Origin: Helicobacter sp. 16-1353
GTDB lineage: Bacteria; Campylobacterota; Campylobacteria; Campylobacterales; Helicobacteraceae
Reading direction: 5' to 3'
Length of the DNA stretch: 64,000 nt
Assembly (NCBI RefSeq): GCF_003288815.1
Contig: NZ_NHYM01000007.1
Location: 41,108 to 105,107, forward strand
Below, in pieces: positions 1 to 8,173 of the stretch. The stretch's first letter is position 1. Each line of letters starts with the position of its first letter. A program made the position numbers and the translations under genes. The notes beneath the pieces were generated by a model. That model did no database searches. It was not told the DNA's origin and worked only from the letters and a program-made list of their open reading frames with translations.

Positions 1-205
1 CAGATTGATTGGTAACTACAAATAGTAGATAGCCCTTTTGTTTGCAAGATTCAAAAAGCTCCAAGAATCCATCTATATAAATAAAATCCTGTGGTTTATA
101 AATATATTCATCATCGATATTTACAACACCATCTCTATCAAAAAATACTGCGGGTGTGAGCTTTAGGATATTAGCTGGATTACGATTTTGTTGTAGCTGT
201 TTCAT
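1..205 (-). CDS. gmhB: D-glycero-D-manno-heptose-1,7-bisphosphate 7-phosphatase (GmhB), N-terminal part
   Basis: Only the first 68 codons lie in the window; the gene runs off the left edge. The visible protein holds the HAD-superfamily motif I AVFFDRDGVVN (residues about 19-29, with nucleophile and acid/base Asp) and later VVTNQS, the motif II region typical of GmhB. GmhB removes the 7-phosphate from heptose bisphosphate on the way to ADP-heptose for the LPS inner core. The ATG at 205-203 follows AAGGA at good spacing. It lies 16 bp downstream of the SafE-like gene and is probably co-transcribed with it. A histidinol-phosphatase-type HAD protein is the alternative. Confidence 0.8.
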   Translation of the reverse strand, partial: MKQLQQNRNPANILKLTPAVFFDRDGVVNIDDEYIYKPQDFIYIDGFLELFESCKQKGYLLFVVTNQS

Positions 206-221
206 ATATATTCCTTGAATT

Positions 222-926
222 TTATGTAAATAATATTTTAAACCCTTTAATAATAGTATAGATTCCAAAAAACATAATTAAAATAAAGGATAGTTTATTA
301 ATAATATTTCTATATTTTGTAAGATTTAGCATAGAATTAAAGATTCCAAGTAACACCATTGGGAATAAAGTCGCCACTCCAAAAACTATCATAACTAATG
401 CCCCATTTAGGATTCCCCCGCTCACACTAGCACTAATGGCGAAAAAATACACAATCCCGCACGGAATAGCCCCATTTAAGATTCCAAGAATATAGAAGCT
501 AAATAAACTTTTCTTTTTTAAAACAAAAGCAAAAAACTTCTTAAAGATTCTCAAATTAGCAACATTTACCTCTAATAATGCCAAAATCTTTGGGCTAAAT
601 AAGAGAAAGATTCCAAATAAAACCATAATAAAACCAATAATGATAAAAAAACCGCCCTTTGTGCTTTGGTTGAGAAAAAAGCCACTTCCAATAAACGCGC
701 TTATCATTCCAATTATCGCATAGGTCGTAATTCGCCCAAATCCATATATAAAATGTGAAATAAATCTAATAAAAATATTACCCTGTAGTTTCATTTGGCT
801 ATATGCTAAAACAATCCCGCCACACATTCCCAAGCAATGCCCAAATGACGCAGTAAGAGCGATAAAAAATAAAGAGATTAAATCAATATTATTCAATATT
901 TTCTCCTTTGATACTAAATATAGCAC
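222..926 (-). CDS. SafE/DsbD_2-like integral membrane protein (UreH/TauE family)
   Basis: This 234-residue protein has about six hydrophobic segments. The first contains SFGHCLGMCGGIV (about residues 27-39), the His/Cys/Gly signature of the DsbD_2 (UreH-like) family, in which Cys pairs in the membrane serve thiol or metal transfer. A second motif, GAIPCGIVYFF, starts the second half, as expected for the internal two-fold repeat. Members are annotated as sulfite exporters or heavy-metal/cytochrome-oxidase assembly factors; the sequence does not decide between these. It precedes gmhB on the same strand. The family is clear, the substrate is not. Confidence 0.75.
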   Translation of the reverse strand: MLYLVSKEKILNNIDLISLFFIALTASFGHCLGMCGGIVLAYSQMKLQGNIFIRFISHFIYGFGRITTYAIIGMISAFIGSGFFLNQSTKGGFFIIIGFIMVLFGIFLLFSPKILALLEVNVANLRIFKKFFAFVLKKKSLFSFYILGILNGAIPCGIVYFFAISASVSGGILNGALVMIVFGVATLFPMVLLGIFNSMLNLTKYRNIINKLSFILIMFFGIYTIIKGFKILFT

Positions 927-1050
927 AGAAAAGTTAAACTTTACAACAAATTGCTACCTAATCTTATAAATGATATTATATCGCAAGGCTATCAAGCTAT
1001 CTCTTTTTAAAACATTAAAAACTATCCAAAATTACTAAAATACTATAAAA

Positions 1051-1077
1051 TTGCATATTTTACTTTTAAGATATAAT
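1051..1077 (+). promoter_or_regulatory. Putative sigma70 promoter of the methyltransferase gene
   Basis: TTGCAT at 1051-1056 and TATAAT at 1072-1077 are separated by 15 bp, with T-rich sequence between, in the usual Campylobacterota style. The methyltransferase ATG follows 24 bp after the -10. Inferred from sequence only. Confidence 0.45.
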
Positions 1078-1100
1078 TTTTTTAAAAAAGAGCTGAGATT

Positions 1101-2399
1101 ATGAGCCGAAATCCCCAAATTACGCAGAGAAATATCGAATCTATTTTTAAGATATATGATGAGCTAAATAGCGATATGAGCCACAAAACCTCAGGTGATG
1201 ATATTTGCACGCCGATGGAATGCGTGAAAACTATGCTTGATTATATCCCGCAAGACTTTTGGGAGCGAGAGAATCTAAAGATTCTTGACCCTTGCTGTGG
1301 GAATGGGAACTTTGGGGCGTATTGCCAGTTTAAAACGGATTTGGATAATATTTATTTTAACGACACAAATCCTACGCGCACGGCAAACTGCAAGAAGATT
1401 CTAAACCCAAAGAATCTCACAAATTACGATATTTTTGGCTTGGAATTTGCCATGAATGTGGAATCTCGCATTAATACAGAATCTAATTCAAGTGCGGAAT
1501 CTAGTTTGAATACAGAATCTCGCACCAACGCGGAATCTGCGGAATCTTGGGACTTAATAATGGCGAATCCGCCCTATTCCGGCGGTGGCAATAAAAATAA
1601 AAGTCTCTCAAATAAATTCATCGAATTTGCCATAGATAGGCTTAAAAAGGGCGGATATCTCTGCTTTGTAACGCCGAATAATTGGCAGACTTTTAATAAC
1701 TCAAATACGACCTTAAAAAAGCTTTTGACGCAGGGCTCGTTTGTGGTGCTTGACTATGATGTGAAGCGGTTTTTTAAGAAGGTCGGCTCGTCGTTTGTGA
1801 TTTTTATCTGGCAAAAGGGCGTGTTTGGCAAGACGAAAATTTTTAATAATTATCTTTTAAAAGACATTCAAACTGACATTTTAATCCCCAAGAATCTCCC
1901 ATTTATCCCGCTTTACATCTCACAAATTACGCTAAATCTAGTGGAGAAACTAATCCAAAAAGATAATAATAGATTCCACTACCGATGCGATTTGCATAAC
2001 TTCACAAAAAAGGAATTTTTGAGTGATTTTCAAAGCGAGATTTTCCGCTATAAAACTATCCATACGCCCTTAAAAACGAGGTTTGCCAAAATCAAACAAG
2101 ATATTTATGACAAGTGGCTCATCATCATTCCGCTATCAACTTATTATGTGCCTTATATCGCTCACAACGCCAACACAACGCAGTCTGTGGGATATTTTAG
2201 CTTTGATACAAAAGTGGAGGCGGAGGCGTATTTGGAGATAATCACCCAAGATTATTTTAAGGCTTTAATCCACATCACAAGATATGGGAATTTCAACAAT
2301 ATTATGGTTTTAAAACATTTGAGATTCGACGATGTGCCAGATTTAACTAGCGAGGAAAAGGGCGAGATTGAGAAATTAAGGGCAACTATTAAATACTAG
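1101..2399 (+). CDS. N6-adenine DNA methyltransferase of a type II restriction-modification pair
   Basis: This 432-residue enzyme transfers a methyl group from S-adenosylmethionine to adenine in its DNA target. Motif X-like sequence (SGDDICTPMECV) is near residue 31, the SAM-binding motif I ILDPCCGNGNFG near 60, and the catalytic NPPY tetrad near 156. Target recognition would lie in the C-terminal half. Between motifs I and IV is an unusual Glu-Ser-rich insertion (about residues 121-150) encoded by an 18-bp tandem array. The gene converges on the GIY-YIG nuclease gene and both end in the palindrome CTAG at 2396-2399. That pairing argues for a complete R-M system; the recognition sequence cannot be read from the protein. 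Confidence 0.88.
   Translation: MSRNPQITQRNIESIFKIYDELNSDMSHKTSGDDICTPMECVKTMLDYIPQDFWERENLKILDPCCGNGNFGAYCQFKTDLDNIYFNDTNPTRTANCKKILNPKNLTNYDIFGLEFAMNVESRINTESNSSAESSLNTESRTNAESAESWDLIMANPPYSGGGNKNKSLSNKFIEFAIDRLKKGGYLCFVTPNNWQTFNNSNTTLKKLLTQGSFVVLDYDVKRFFKKVGSSFVIFIWQKGVFGKTKIFNNYLLKDIQTDILIPKNLPFIPLYISQITLNLVEKLIQKDNNRFHYRCDLHNFTKKEFLSDFQSEIFRYKTIHTPLKTRFAKIKQDIYDKWLIIIPLSTYYVPYIAHNANTTQSVGYFSFDTKVEAEAYLEIITQDYFKALIHITRYGNFNNIMVLKHLRFDDVPDLTSEEKGEIEKLRATIKY
1461..1547 (+). repeat. In-frame 18-bp tandem array carrying GAATCT
   Basis: GAATCT occurs at 1461, 1479, 1497, 1515 and 1533, exactly 18 bp apart, and again at 1542. Each copy is in frame as Glu-Ser, giving a protein stretch with ES every six residues. 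The 12 bp between copies alternate in similarity. The hexamer is the same word that is over-represented across the whole window. Confidence 0.9.
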
Positions 2400-3097
2400 G
2401 CTTTTGTGGCGTCGGTTTGGATATTTGCTAGAGGTTTAAAACTAAATTGTTGAATGAATTTTTTAAGCATTATATCTTCAACCGCTAGTGATTTAGGCGA
2501 AGCAAACGGCACGGACTTTTCACCCCTCCATTCTATAATAGTAACCTCATCGCTACAATCATACAAGTATAAATTAAAATCTGTCCTATTTGTTACCATT
2601 GATTGCAACATTTTTATATTTGTAGTGGAGGCTGTCCGCCAATTATTCACCACGCCACAATTATACGAACCCAATCTTTTCTTAAAAATAGTGCGAGACT
2701 GACCGAACTTAATAATATGCTCTCTATTGCCTATCTTGCAAGTCAAAATATACGCAACCCCCAAAGCTTTTTCAAAAATCCTTTTTTCTTTATCGCCAAC
2801 AAAATTTATCGCTTTTATCCGCTCATTTTTTCTTTTACTATCTTTATCAATACTCATAGGCTCAACACTCAAATTACAGATAAAAATAAAATCATCTTTC
2901 CCACTAAATGAAAATTCCTCTAATGTCGGCTGGGACTTAATATCATCTAGGCTAAAGGGCTTGTCGTTTTTATTGTTTATAGCAAATACTTTGCTTAGGC
3001 TCTCAATATATTCATTGCCACTTTTTTGGATATAAATGCCATTTTTGTAATCGCATAATGATTTTAACTGCTCTAAATTTAGTGAACCCTTTGCCAT
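2396..3097 (-). CDS. GIY-YIG family nuclease, predicted type II restriction endonuclease
   Basis: This 233-residue protein carries a GIY-YIG-type core in its second half. GVAYIL (about residue 112) and IKFGQSR (about 129) give the two beta strands, KKRLGSY holds the expected catalytic Arg, and AVEDIMLKKF (about 206) the catalytic Glu, followed by an Asn (PLANIQ). The arrangement resembles the T5orf172-like branch. It is the tail-to-tail partner of the adenine methyltransferase, with overlapping stop codons in CTAG. A strong AAGGGA lies upstream of the ATG. I see no GAATCT/AGATTC in this gene, unlike its neighbours, which would fit recent acquisition. The specificity is unknown. Confidence 0.75.
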   Translation of the reverse strand: MAKGSLNLEQLKSLCDYKNGIYIQKSGNEYIESLSKVFAINNKNDKPFSLDDIKSQPTLEEFSFSGKDDFIFICNLSVEPMSIDKDSKRKNERIKAINFVGDKEKRIFEKALGVAYILTCKIGNREHIIKFGQSRTIFKKRLGSYNCGVVNNWRTASTTNIKMLQSMVTNRTDFNLYLYDCSDEVTIIEWRGEKSVPFASPKSLAVEDIMLKKFIQQFSFKPLANIQTDATKA

Positions 3098-3178
3098 TAA
3101 TGTCCCTTGCTTTTATGAAATTACATCCTTTTGAGTTTTTAGATTCCCAAGATTCTAAGTTTTATTATCCAATGAATA

Positions 3179-4222
3179 TTAATAAAATCTTAATATAAAT
3201 CTCCTATATAATAAATATGACCCCAAAAACCATAATGATAAAAGAATGCCAATCCCAAATATTGGTATATAATTTGCCACCAAATAAGTAAAAGCATAAA
3301 AAATAATAATAGAAGTAATAATATAAAAATATGAAAAATTTTTATTAAATCGTGGATTTGCAACACCAAATAAAGGCAATAAAGTTACACTAAAAAGCGG
3401 AAAAAGTGATATTAAAATAGATTGAGAAAATAATCTTGATGTTTTTTGTGAGCTACCATCAAACGCCTTTTTCCAATAGTCATATAAATCATAACTGCGT
3501 AATTGTGGCTCACCTAGCTTGTTTCTAACAATCATATTTTCAAATACAACTTTTTTAATATCATAACTCTCCGCAAAATAGGCAATTCCATCATATAAAT
3601 CAATCTCAAAAATACTATCAATGTTATTTGCTTTTCCTTCTCTAGCTAAGATAAAACTCTCGGATTCAAAATTTGCACTAGAAAATAATGCTAGATTCTT
3701 ATACTCCCTATTTTGTGCTTCATCTACATAAATCAGCCAATCTCCCAGCTTCTGCCCAAATTCTCCAGATTTGATATTTACATCAACACTTGATTTTTTC
3801 TCATCGATAAAATTCCTATATGCAGAATTTGAAAGTGGCACAATGGCTAAAGAAAAGATAAGTAGAGTTACACTTATTAAAATACTAATTGGCAAAAATA
3901 CCTTGATAATAGAATTAGGACTAATCCCAAGCGAGAAAAAAACAAGTAATTCATAATCATAAGAAAGTTTCGATAGAGATAAAACCCCAGTAGCAAAAAA
4001 GGTTATAGGGAGGATAAAAAAAACACTATTTGGTAATGAATATAAATATAGCTGTAAAAGGTCGCTAAAAGATATTTTAACAACAAATGTAACACCAGCA
4101 ATTCCTATCAAAACAACAATAGAAGATATAAAAAATAAAACAATAAAAAAAATAAAAAATAATCTCGCAAATGATAAAAATAGATAATTTCTAATACTAC
4201 TTCTAAAAAAATTAGCAATCAT
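3179..4222 (-). CDS. lptF: LptF/LptG (YjgP/YjgQ) family LPS-transport permease
   Basis: This 347-residue protein has three hydrophobic segments in its N-terminal third, a roughly 150-residue soluble (periplasmic jellyroll) region, and three more at the C terminus, the layout of LptF/LptG permeases. These form the inner-membrane part of the LptB2FGC exporter that moves LPS towards the outer membrane. NYLFLSFARLFFIFF near the start and LLVFFSLGISPNSI near residue 92 (coupling-helix region) fit the family. In H. pylori a homologue sits in the same setting next to pcm and nrdB. LptF is preferred over LptG on context, without certainty. Confidence 0.78.
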   Translation of the reverse strand: MIANFFRSSIRNYLFLSFARLFFIFFIVLFFISSIVVLIGIAGVTFVVKISFSDLLQLYLYSLPNSVFFILPITFFATGVLSLSKLSYDYELLVFFSLGISPNSIIKVFLPISILISVTLLIFSLAIVPLSNSAYRNFIDEKKSSVDVNIKSGEFGQKLGDWLIYVDEAQNREYKNLALFSSANFESESFILAREGKANNIDSIFEIDLYDGIAYFAESYDIKKVVFENMIVRNKLGEPQLRSYDLYDYWKKAFDGSSQKTSRLFSQSILISLFPLFSVTLLPLFGVANPRFNKNFSYFYIITSIIIFYAFTYLVANYIPIFGIGILLSLWFLGSYLLYRRFILRFY

Positions 4223-4225
4223 TAT

Positions 4226-4975
4226 TTAGACTTGGAAAAAATAATTCATAAGTAGATTATTAAAAAATGATGTGAAAAACAAACAAGGCAAAGTCCCTAG
4301 AAATAAAAATGGAATATATGGAATCTTATAATCTTTTTTAGACAAAATTAAAAGAATAATTAAAGCAAATAACGCAGATAAAAATATAGCAAATAACGCT
4401 ATTTTCCATCCAACTAATGCCCCGATAGTCGCAACTACGATTATATCGCCCTCGCCTAATGCCTCCTTTTTAGCTAGGCTTTGAAATGCAAATCTAAGCA
4501 AGGTAAAAAATCCAGCCAATGCAAACGCACTACCAACAATATACAAAAAATCACCATAATATAAGATTCCGCCAATTAGCCCAAAGATTAGAGCGGAGAA
4601 GTTAATACTATCGGGCACTTCTTTTGTTTTTAAATCAATCACGCTTAAAGCAAATAAAAGCAAAATGCTAATGCCAATAAATAATGCAGAAAAACTAAAT
4701 CCAAATCTAAGATATATAAAAAATCCAAATAACGCAGAAACAGCCTCTACAATGGGATAAATCATCGAGATTCTAGCTCCACAAAAGCCACATTTCCCGC
4801 GTAAGAAAATATAAGAAATTAATGGGATATTATGATAGAATCTTAGCTTATTGCCACAGCTCATACAGCTACTTGGTGGGAAAATTACACTTTTATCCAT
4901 CGGCGTTCTTATTATCAAAACATTTAAAAAAGAGCCGAAACAAAGTCCCAATAAAATAGCAATAAGAGCTAACAT
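4226..4975 (-). CDS. pilD: Type IV prepilin peptidase (A24 family)
   Basis: This 249-residue polytopic membrane protein starts LGLCFGSFLNVLIIR, the usual prepilin peptidase opening. It has two CxxC pairs (CMSCGNKL about residue 37, CGFCGA about 62) forming the zinc element of the N-methylase domain, then the catalytic aspartates in VIDLKTKEVPD (about 113) and GEGDI (about 174). It cleaves leader peptides of type IV pilin-like or type II secretion pseudopilins and methylates the new N terminus. The stop lies against lptF (3 bp) and the start overlaps the pcm stop by a base. No pilin gene is in the window. Confidence 0.9.
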   Translation of the reverse strand: MLALIAILLGLCFGSFLNVLIIRTPMDKSVIFPPSSCMSCGNKLRFYHNIPLISYIFLRGKCGFCGARISMIYPIVEAVSALFGFFIYLRFGFSFSALFIGISILLLFALSVIDLKTKEVPDSINFSALIFGLIGGILYYGDFLYIVGSAFALAGFFTLLRFAFQSLAKKEALGEGDIIVVATIGALVGWKIALFAIFLSALFALIILLILSKKDYKIPYIPFLFLGTLPCLFFTSFFNNLLMNYFFQV

Positions 4976-5610
4976 TATATATTCTCCACATTATTTTTCA
5001 CAAGCACAAAAGAACAAACACCTTTTGTATCCAAAATCTGCAATCTTGAATTTTTTTTTATAAACCGCTTTATTACTTGATTTCCATTAGATTCTATTAT
5101 TGGGGCTACTAAGATTCCGCCATCGCTTAATTGGTCTATTATCTTTTGTGGGATACATTCTACAGCAGCAGAAAATAGGATTCTATCAAATGGAGCAAAC
5201 TTCTCCCAGCCCTCTTGTCCGTCACTAAATCTCGTGTGGATATTCATAATTCCTAAAATCCTAAATCGCTCTATTGCTTCTTGCCGAAGTCGCTCAATCC
5301 GCTCGATGCTAAAAACTCGCCGAAAAATCTTACTCAAAACCGCCGCTTGATAGCCACTCCCACAGCCGATTTCAAGCACACTATCACAACCATCGCTTTG
5401 TAGATACTGCGTCATTTTAGCAACTGTAAAAGGTGAGCTTATAAATTGCTTTGCACCGAGTGGAATGGCATCAAGATTATATGCGATATGGAGCATTCCA
5501 GAGGGTATAAAAATCTCCCTTGGTGTTTTAAGCATTGCGTTTTTAACATTATGGGATAATTTGAATTTGGAATCTATAGAATCCACCATTCTAATTAATT
5601 GGATATTCAT
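4975..5610 (-). CDS. pcm: Protein-L-isoaspartate O-methyltransferase
   Basis: This 211-residue cytosolic SAM-dependent enzyme methylates isoaspartyl residues in damaged proteins to start their repair. LEIGCGSGYQAAVLS (about residue 80) is motif I, and LGAKQFISSPF (about 51) matches the isoaspartate-binding region of the PCMT family. Length is normal. The start overlaps the 3' end of the nitrilase-family gene by 20 bp. A run of eight A residues lies near its 3' end. In H. pylori pcm also lies next to nrdB. Confidence 0.92.
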   Translation of the reverse strand: MNIQLIRMVDSIDSKFKLSHNVKNAMLKTPREIFIPSGMLHIAYNLDAIPLGAKQFISSPFTVAKMTQYLQSDGCDSVLEIGCGSGYQAAVLSKIFRRVFSIERIERLRQEAIERFRILGIMNIHTRFSDGQEGWEKFAPFDRILFSAAVECIPQKIIDQLSDGGILVAPIIESNGNQVIKRFIKKNSRLQILDTKGVCSFVLVKNNVENI

Positions 5611-6343
5611 ATAAATCTATCAAACCTACATTTACATATTTACGCATTTTCTTAACTTCGTTTAAATCCACTTCCGCAGAGATAACCTCTCTTTTATCAT
5701 CTTTTATCACCACGCCAAATGGGGAGATTATCGCACTTCCCTTTGCCATCGCATCATTCGCGGAATCCGCACACACCACGAACGCCTGATTTGCAATCGC
5801 TAGGGCGCGTGTCAAAGTCTCCCAATGCTCCTTTCGCTCTCGCCCCCACTGCCCGGGGACAAAGATTATATCCGCTCCACGCACAAGCTCCCAAAGCTTA
5901 GGAAATCGCAATTCAAAGCAGTTTAACGCGGCACATTTAATGCTATCAATATCAAATATGCAAATCTCGCTTTCCTTGCCACTGCTAAAGTGATTATGCT
6001 CGTCGCCTAGCGGGAAAAGCTTACATTTCGTCTGCTTATGCACCATAACGCCACGCGAAAAAACCTTAAGATTATTCAAAAATTTCCCATTATATTTTTC
6101 AATCATCGTGGTAATAATGGTCTTATCGTGGCTTAGCTCCAAAAGCCGCTCGGTGGCGACTTTGGCGAACTCACTTGCGTCATTCATACGCTGATAGCAG
6201 AATCCGCTAAGTGCCACCTCCGGCGTTAGGATAATCGCCCCCTCACCGCAATTCTCCGCCATGCTCTCAACATTTTTAAGATTGTATTCGAAGTTAAATT
6301 TCGTCTTAATTTGAAGTGCATAAAGCCTTTTCTTAAAAGTCAT
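5591..6343 (-). CDS. Carbon-nitrogen hydrolase (nitrilase/omega-amidase family)
   Basis: This 250-residue protein has the Glu-Lys-Cys triad of the nitrilase superfamily. Glu is in [11 protein letters not shown] (about residue 39), Lys in CKLFPLGDE (about 109), and Cys in [15 protein letters not shown] (about 137-151). The nearest functional type is probably an omega-amidase or N-carbamoyl-type hydrolase acting on small amides; the substrate cannot be assigned. It overlaps nrdB by 11 bp and pcm by 20 bp, so the three are probably translated from one message. Confidence 0.82.
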   Translation of the reverse strand: MTFKKRLYALQIKTKFNFEYNLKNVESMAENCGEGAIILTPEVALSGFCYQRMNDASEFAKVATERLLELSHDKTIITTMIEKYNGKFLNNLKVFSRGVMVHKQTKCKLFPLGDEHNHFSSGKESEICIFDIDSIKCAALNCFELRFPKLWELVRGADIIFVPGQWGRERKEHWETLTRALAIANQAFVVCADSANDAMAKGSAIISPFGVVIKDDKREVISAEVDLNEVKKMRKYVNVGLIDLYEYPIN

Positions 6344-7370
6344 CGAATGTTATGCTCCCTTTTGAGTAGTTTGTAACCTTAGATTCAAAGAAATTCGTCT
6401 TTTGGTCGTTAAAGCTGGAAAATTGGTCGACCCATTTTATCGGGTGCTTGGAGTTATAAATCTTTTTCATGCCAACTCGCTCAAGCCGTTCATCTGCCAA
6501 ATACTCGATATATTGGCGGATAATCTCGCTTGTAAGCCCTAGAATCTGCCCCTGTGTGATGTAATCTCCCCAGCTAGATTCTAAATCGACTGCTTTTCTA
6601 AACATTTCAACGACCTCTTCCTCAAGCGATTTTGTGAATAAATCTGGTCGCTCTTTTTTAACAGAATTTATCATCGATGAAAAAAGTATCAAATGCGTAA
6701 CTTCATCTCGCTGGATAAATCGTATCATATTCGCACTAGCAAGCATTTTACCGCTTTTTGCAAGTGTGTAGAAAAATGAAAATCCGGAATAAAAATAGAT
6801 TCCCTCTAAAATTTGATTTGCAAAAAATGCTTTAAGCAGATTCTGCTCGGTTGGATTCTTTGCCAGTTCCATATAAACATCGGCGATATGGTCGTTTTTA
6901 TTGCGAAGTTCTACATCTCGTCGCCACATCTCATAAATCTCATCGCTATTATCGCTAATCGCTTGCACCATCACATCGTAGCTTTGGGAATGCAACGCCT
7001 CCTCGTAGGCTTGGCGAACGAGAATTAGATTTAACTCCGGGCTTGTGATATAAGGATTCACATTATCAATCAAGTTATTTGTCTGCAAGGAATCCATAAA
7101 AATAAGTTGCGCCAAAGCCCTATCATAGCCAAGTTTCTCTTGCTCGGTTAGTCCGCCTACATAGTCCCTTTTGTCCTGAGCCATTCCCACTTCTTCGGGG
7201 AACCAAGTGTTTGCCAACATAACTTTCCAAAGATTATACGCCCATTGATATTTGATTTTATTAAGGTCGAACATACTGGTTGGATTCCCATTGAAAATCC
7301 GCCTATCATTCACGCTTTCAGTAGATTCTGGATTATAAATCTTTTTTCGTTTTGCCACATTGTCGTTCAT
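6333..7370 (-). CDS. nrdB: Ribonucleoside-diphosphate reductase, beta subunit (R2)
   Basis: This 345-residue class Ia R2 protein houses the di-iron centre and tyrosyl radical needed by NrdA to make deoxyribonucleotides. [12 protein letters not shown] (about residue 143) supplies the ExxH metal ligands and the radical Tyr, and a second ligand Glu sits in [25 protein letters not shown] gives the second ExxH pair. The length and the C-terminal tail ([10 protein letters not shown], NrdA-docking type) are normal. It appears to head the leftward nrdB-nitrilase-pcm-pilD-lptF run. nrdA is not in the window. Confidence 0.95.
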   Translation of the reverse strand: MNDNVAKRKKIYNPESTESVNDRRIFNGNPTSMFDLNKIKYQWAYNLWKVMLANTWFPEEVGMAQDKRDYVGGLTEQEKLGYDRALAQLIFMDSLQTNNLIDNVNPYITSPELNLILVRQAYEEALHSQSYDVMVQAISDNSDEIYEMWRRDVELRNKNDHIADVYMELAKNPTEQNLLKAFFANQILEGIYFYSGFSFFYTLAKSGKMLASANMIRFIQRDEVTHLILFSSMINSVKKERPDLFTKSLEEEVVEMFRKAVDLESSWGDYITQGQILGLTSEIIRQYIEYLADERLERVGMKKIYNSKHPIKWVDQFSSFNDQKTNFFESKVTNYSKGSITFDDF

Positions 7371-7547
7371 AATATTTTCCTTTGTTTATATAGTTATAAG
7401 ATTATTTATATTTAGAAATTAATATTTTTGAATCAATCATTATACAAAACTAGATATAAGAAATATATAAAAAATTCTAAGTATAATGCCAAAACTTTTA
7501 GCGTAAGTAGATTGATAATCAATTTTAAATATTCTTAGGGTAATGTT

Positions 7548-8159
7548 ATGAAATTTATACTTATTTTTGTATTAGCTATTTTTGCATTTGCAGAAGAATA
7601 CTGCGAGATATGCGGAATGAATCTAAATCATCACAAGCATACTAATCATAGACTAATAAATAAAAACAAAGTAGTTGAAACTTGCTCACTTCATTGCATA
7701 TATGATATTATCATTAGAGATTCTGCTAATAAATACACCATACAAGGTTTTGATAATACAAATGGTGAGTTTAAAAATCTAAAAGATTTATTATATGTAG
7801 TAGGAAGCGATAAAAAGGGAACAATGACAAGTGAGAGTGAATTTGCATTTAGCTCTAAAGAAAAAGCGAATAATTTTATAAAAGATAATGGCGGGAGAAT
7901 TATCCAAGGTAAAGATATATTGGAATATACAAAGAATAAATTTGATAAAGATAAACAAATACTAGAAAGCAATCAAGCCAAAATAGCTGCATTAGGAGAA
8001 AAAATCGCACAAAAATATTGCAATATCAAAGAATTGGAAAAAATAAGAATTGAAGCAAAAAATATAGCTGAATTCAAAACGAAAGCAAAGGGTAGTTGTA
8101 ATAATATCGATGGCAAAGGATTACAAGCAGTAAGCCTTTATTTCTGGAAAAAGCAATAG
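7548..8159 (+). CDS. NosL-like periplasmic metal-binding protein
   Basis: This 203-residue protein has a signal peptide (MKFILIFVLAIFAFA). Mature sequence begins EEYCEICGMNL, the CxxCGM copper-binding-type motif of NosL and related nitrous-oxide reductase accessory proteins, followed by a histidine-rich patch (HHKHTNH). GSDKKGTMTSESEFAF and the following KANNF match the second part of the NosL fold. The last 60 residues form a lysine-rich helical extension with two further Cys and an ending like LQAVSLYFW. No nosZ is nearby. It starts an operon with two dynamin-like genes, 14 bp downstream. A general copper/haem-handling role is an inference. Confidence 0.65.
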   Translation: MKFILIFVLAIFAFAEEYCEICGMNLNHHKHTNHRLINKNKVVETCSLHCIYDIIIRDSANKYTIQGFDNTNGEFKNLKDLLYVVGSDKKGTMTSESEFAFSSKEKANNFIKDNGGRIIQGKDILEYTKNKFDKDKQILESNQAKIAALGEKIAQKYCNIKELEKIRIEAKNIAEFKTKAKGSCNNIDGKGLQAVSLYFWKKQ

Positions 8160-8173
8160 CTATTAAAATATCA

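Noticed and set aside
2454..3035. Three overlapping plus-strand open frames
   Set aside because: They are antisense to the GIY-YIG nuclease gene, are low-complexity and lack start signals.
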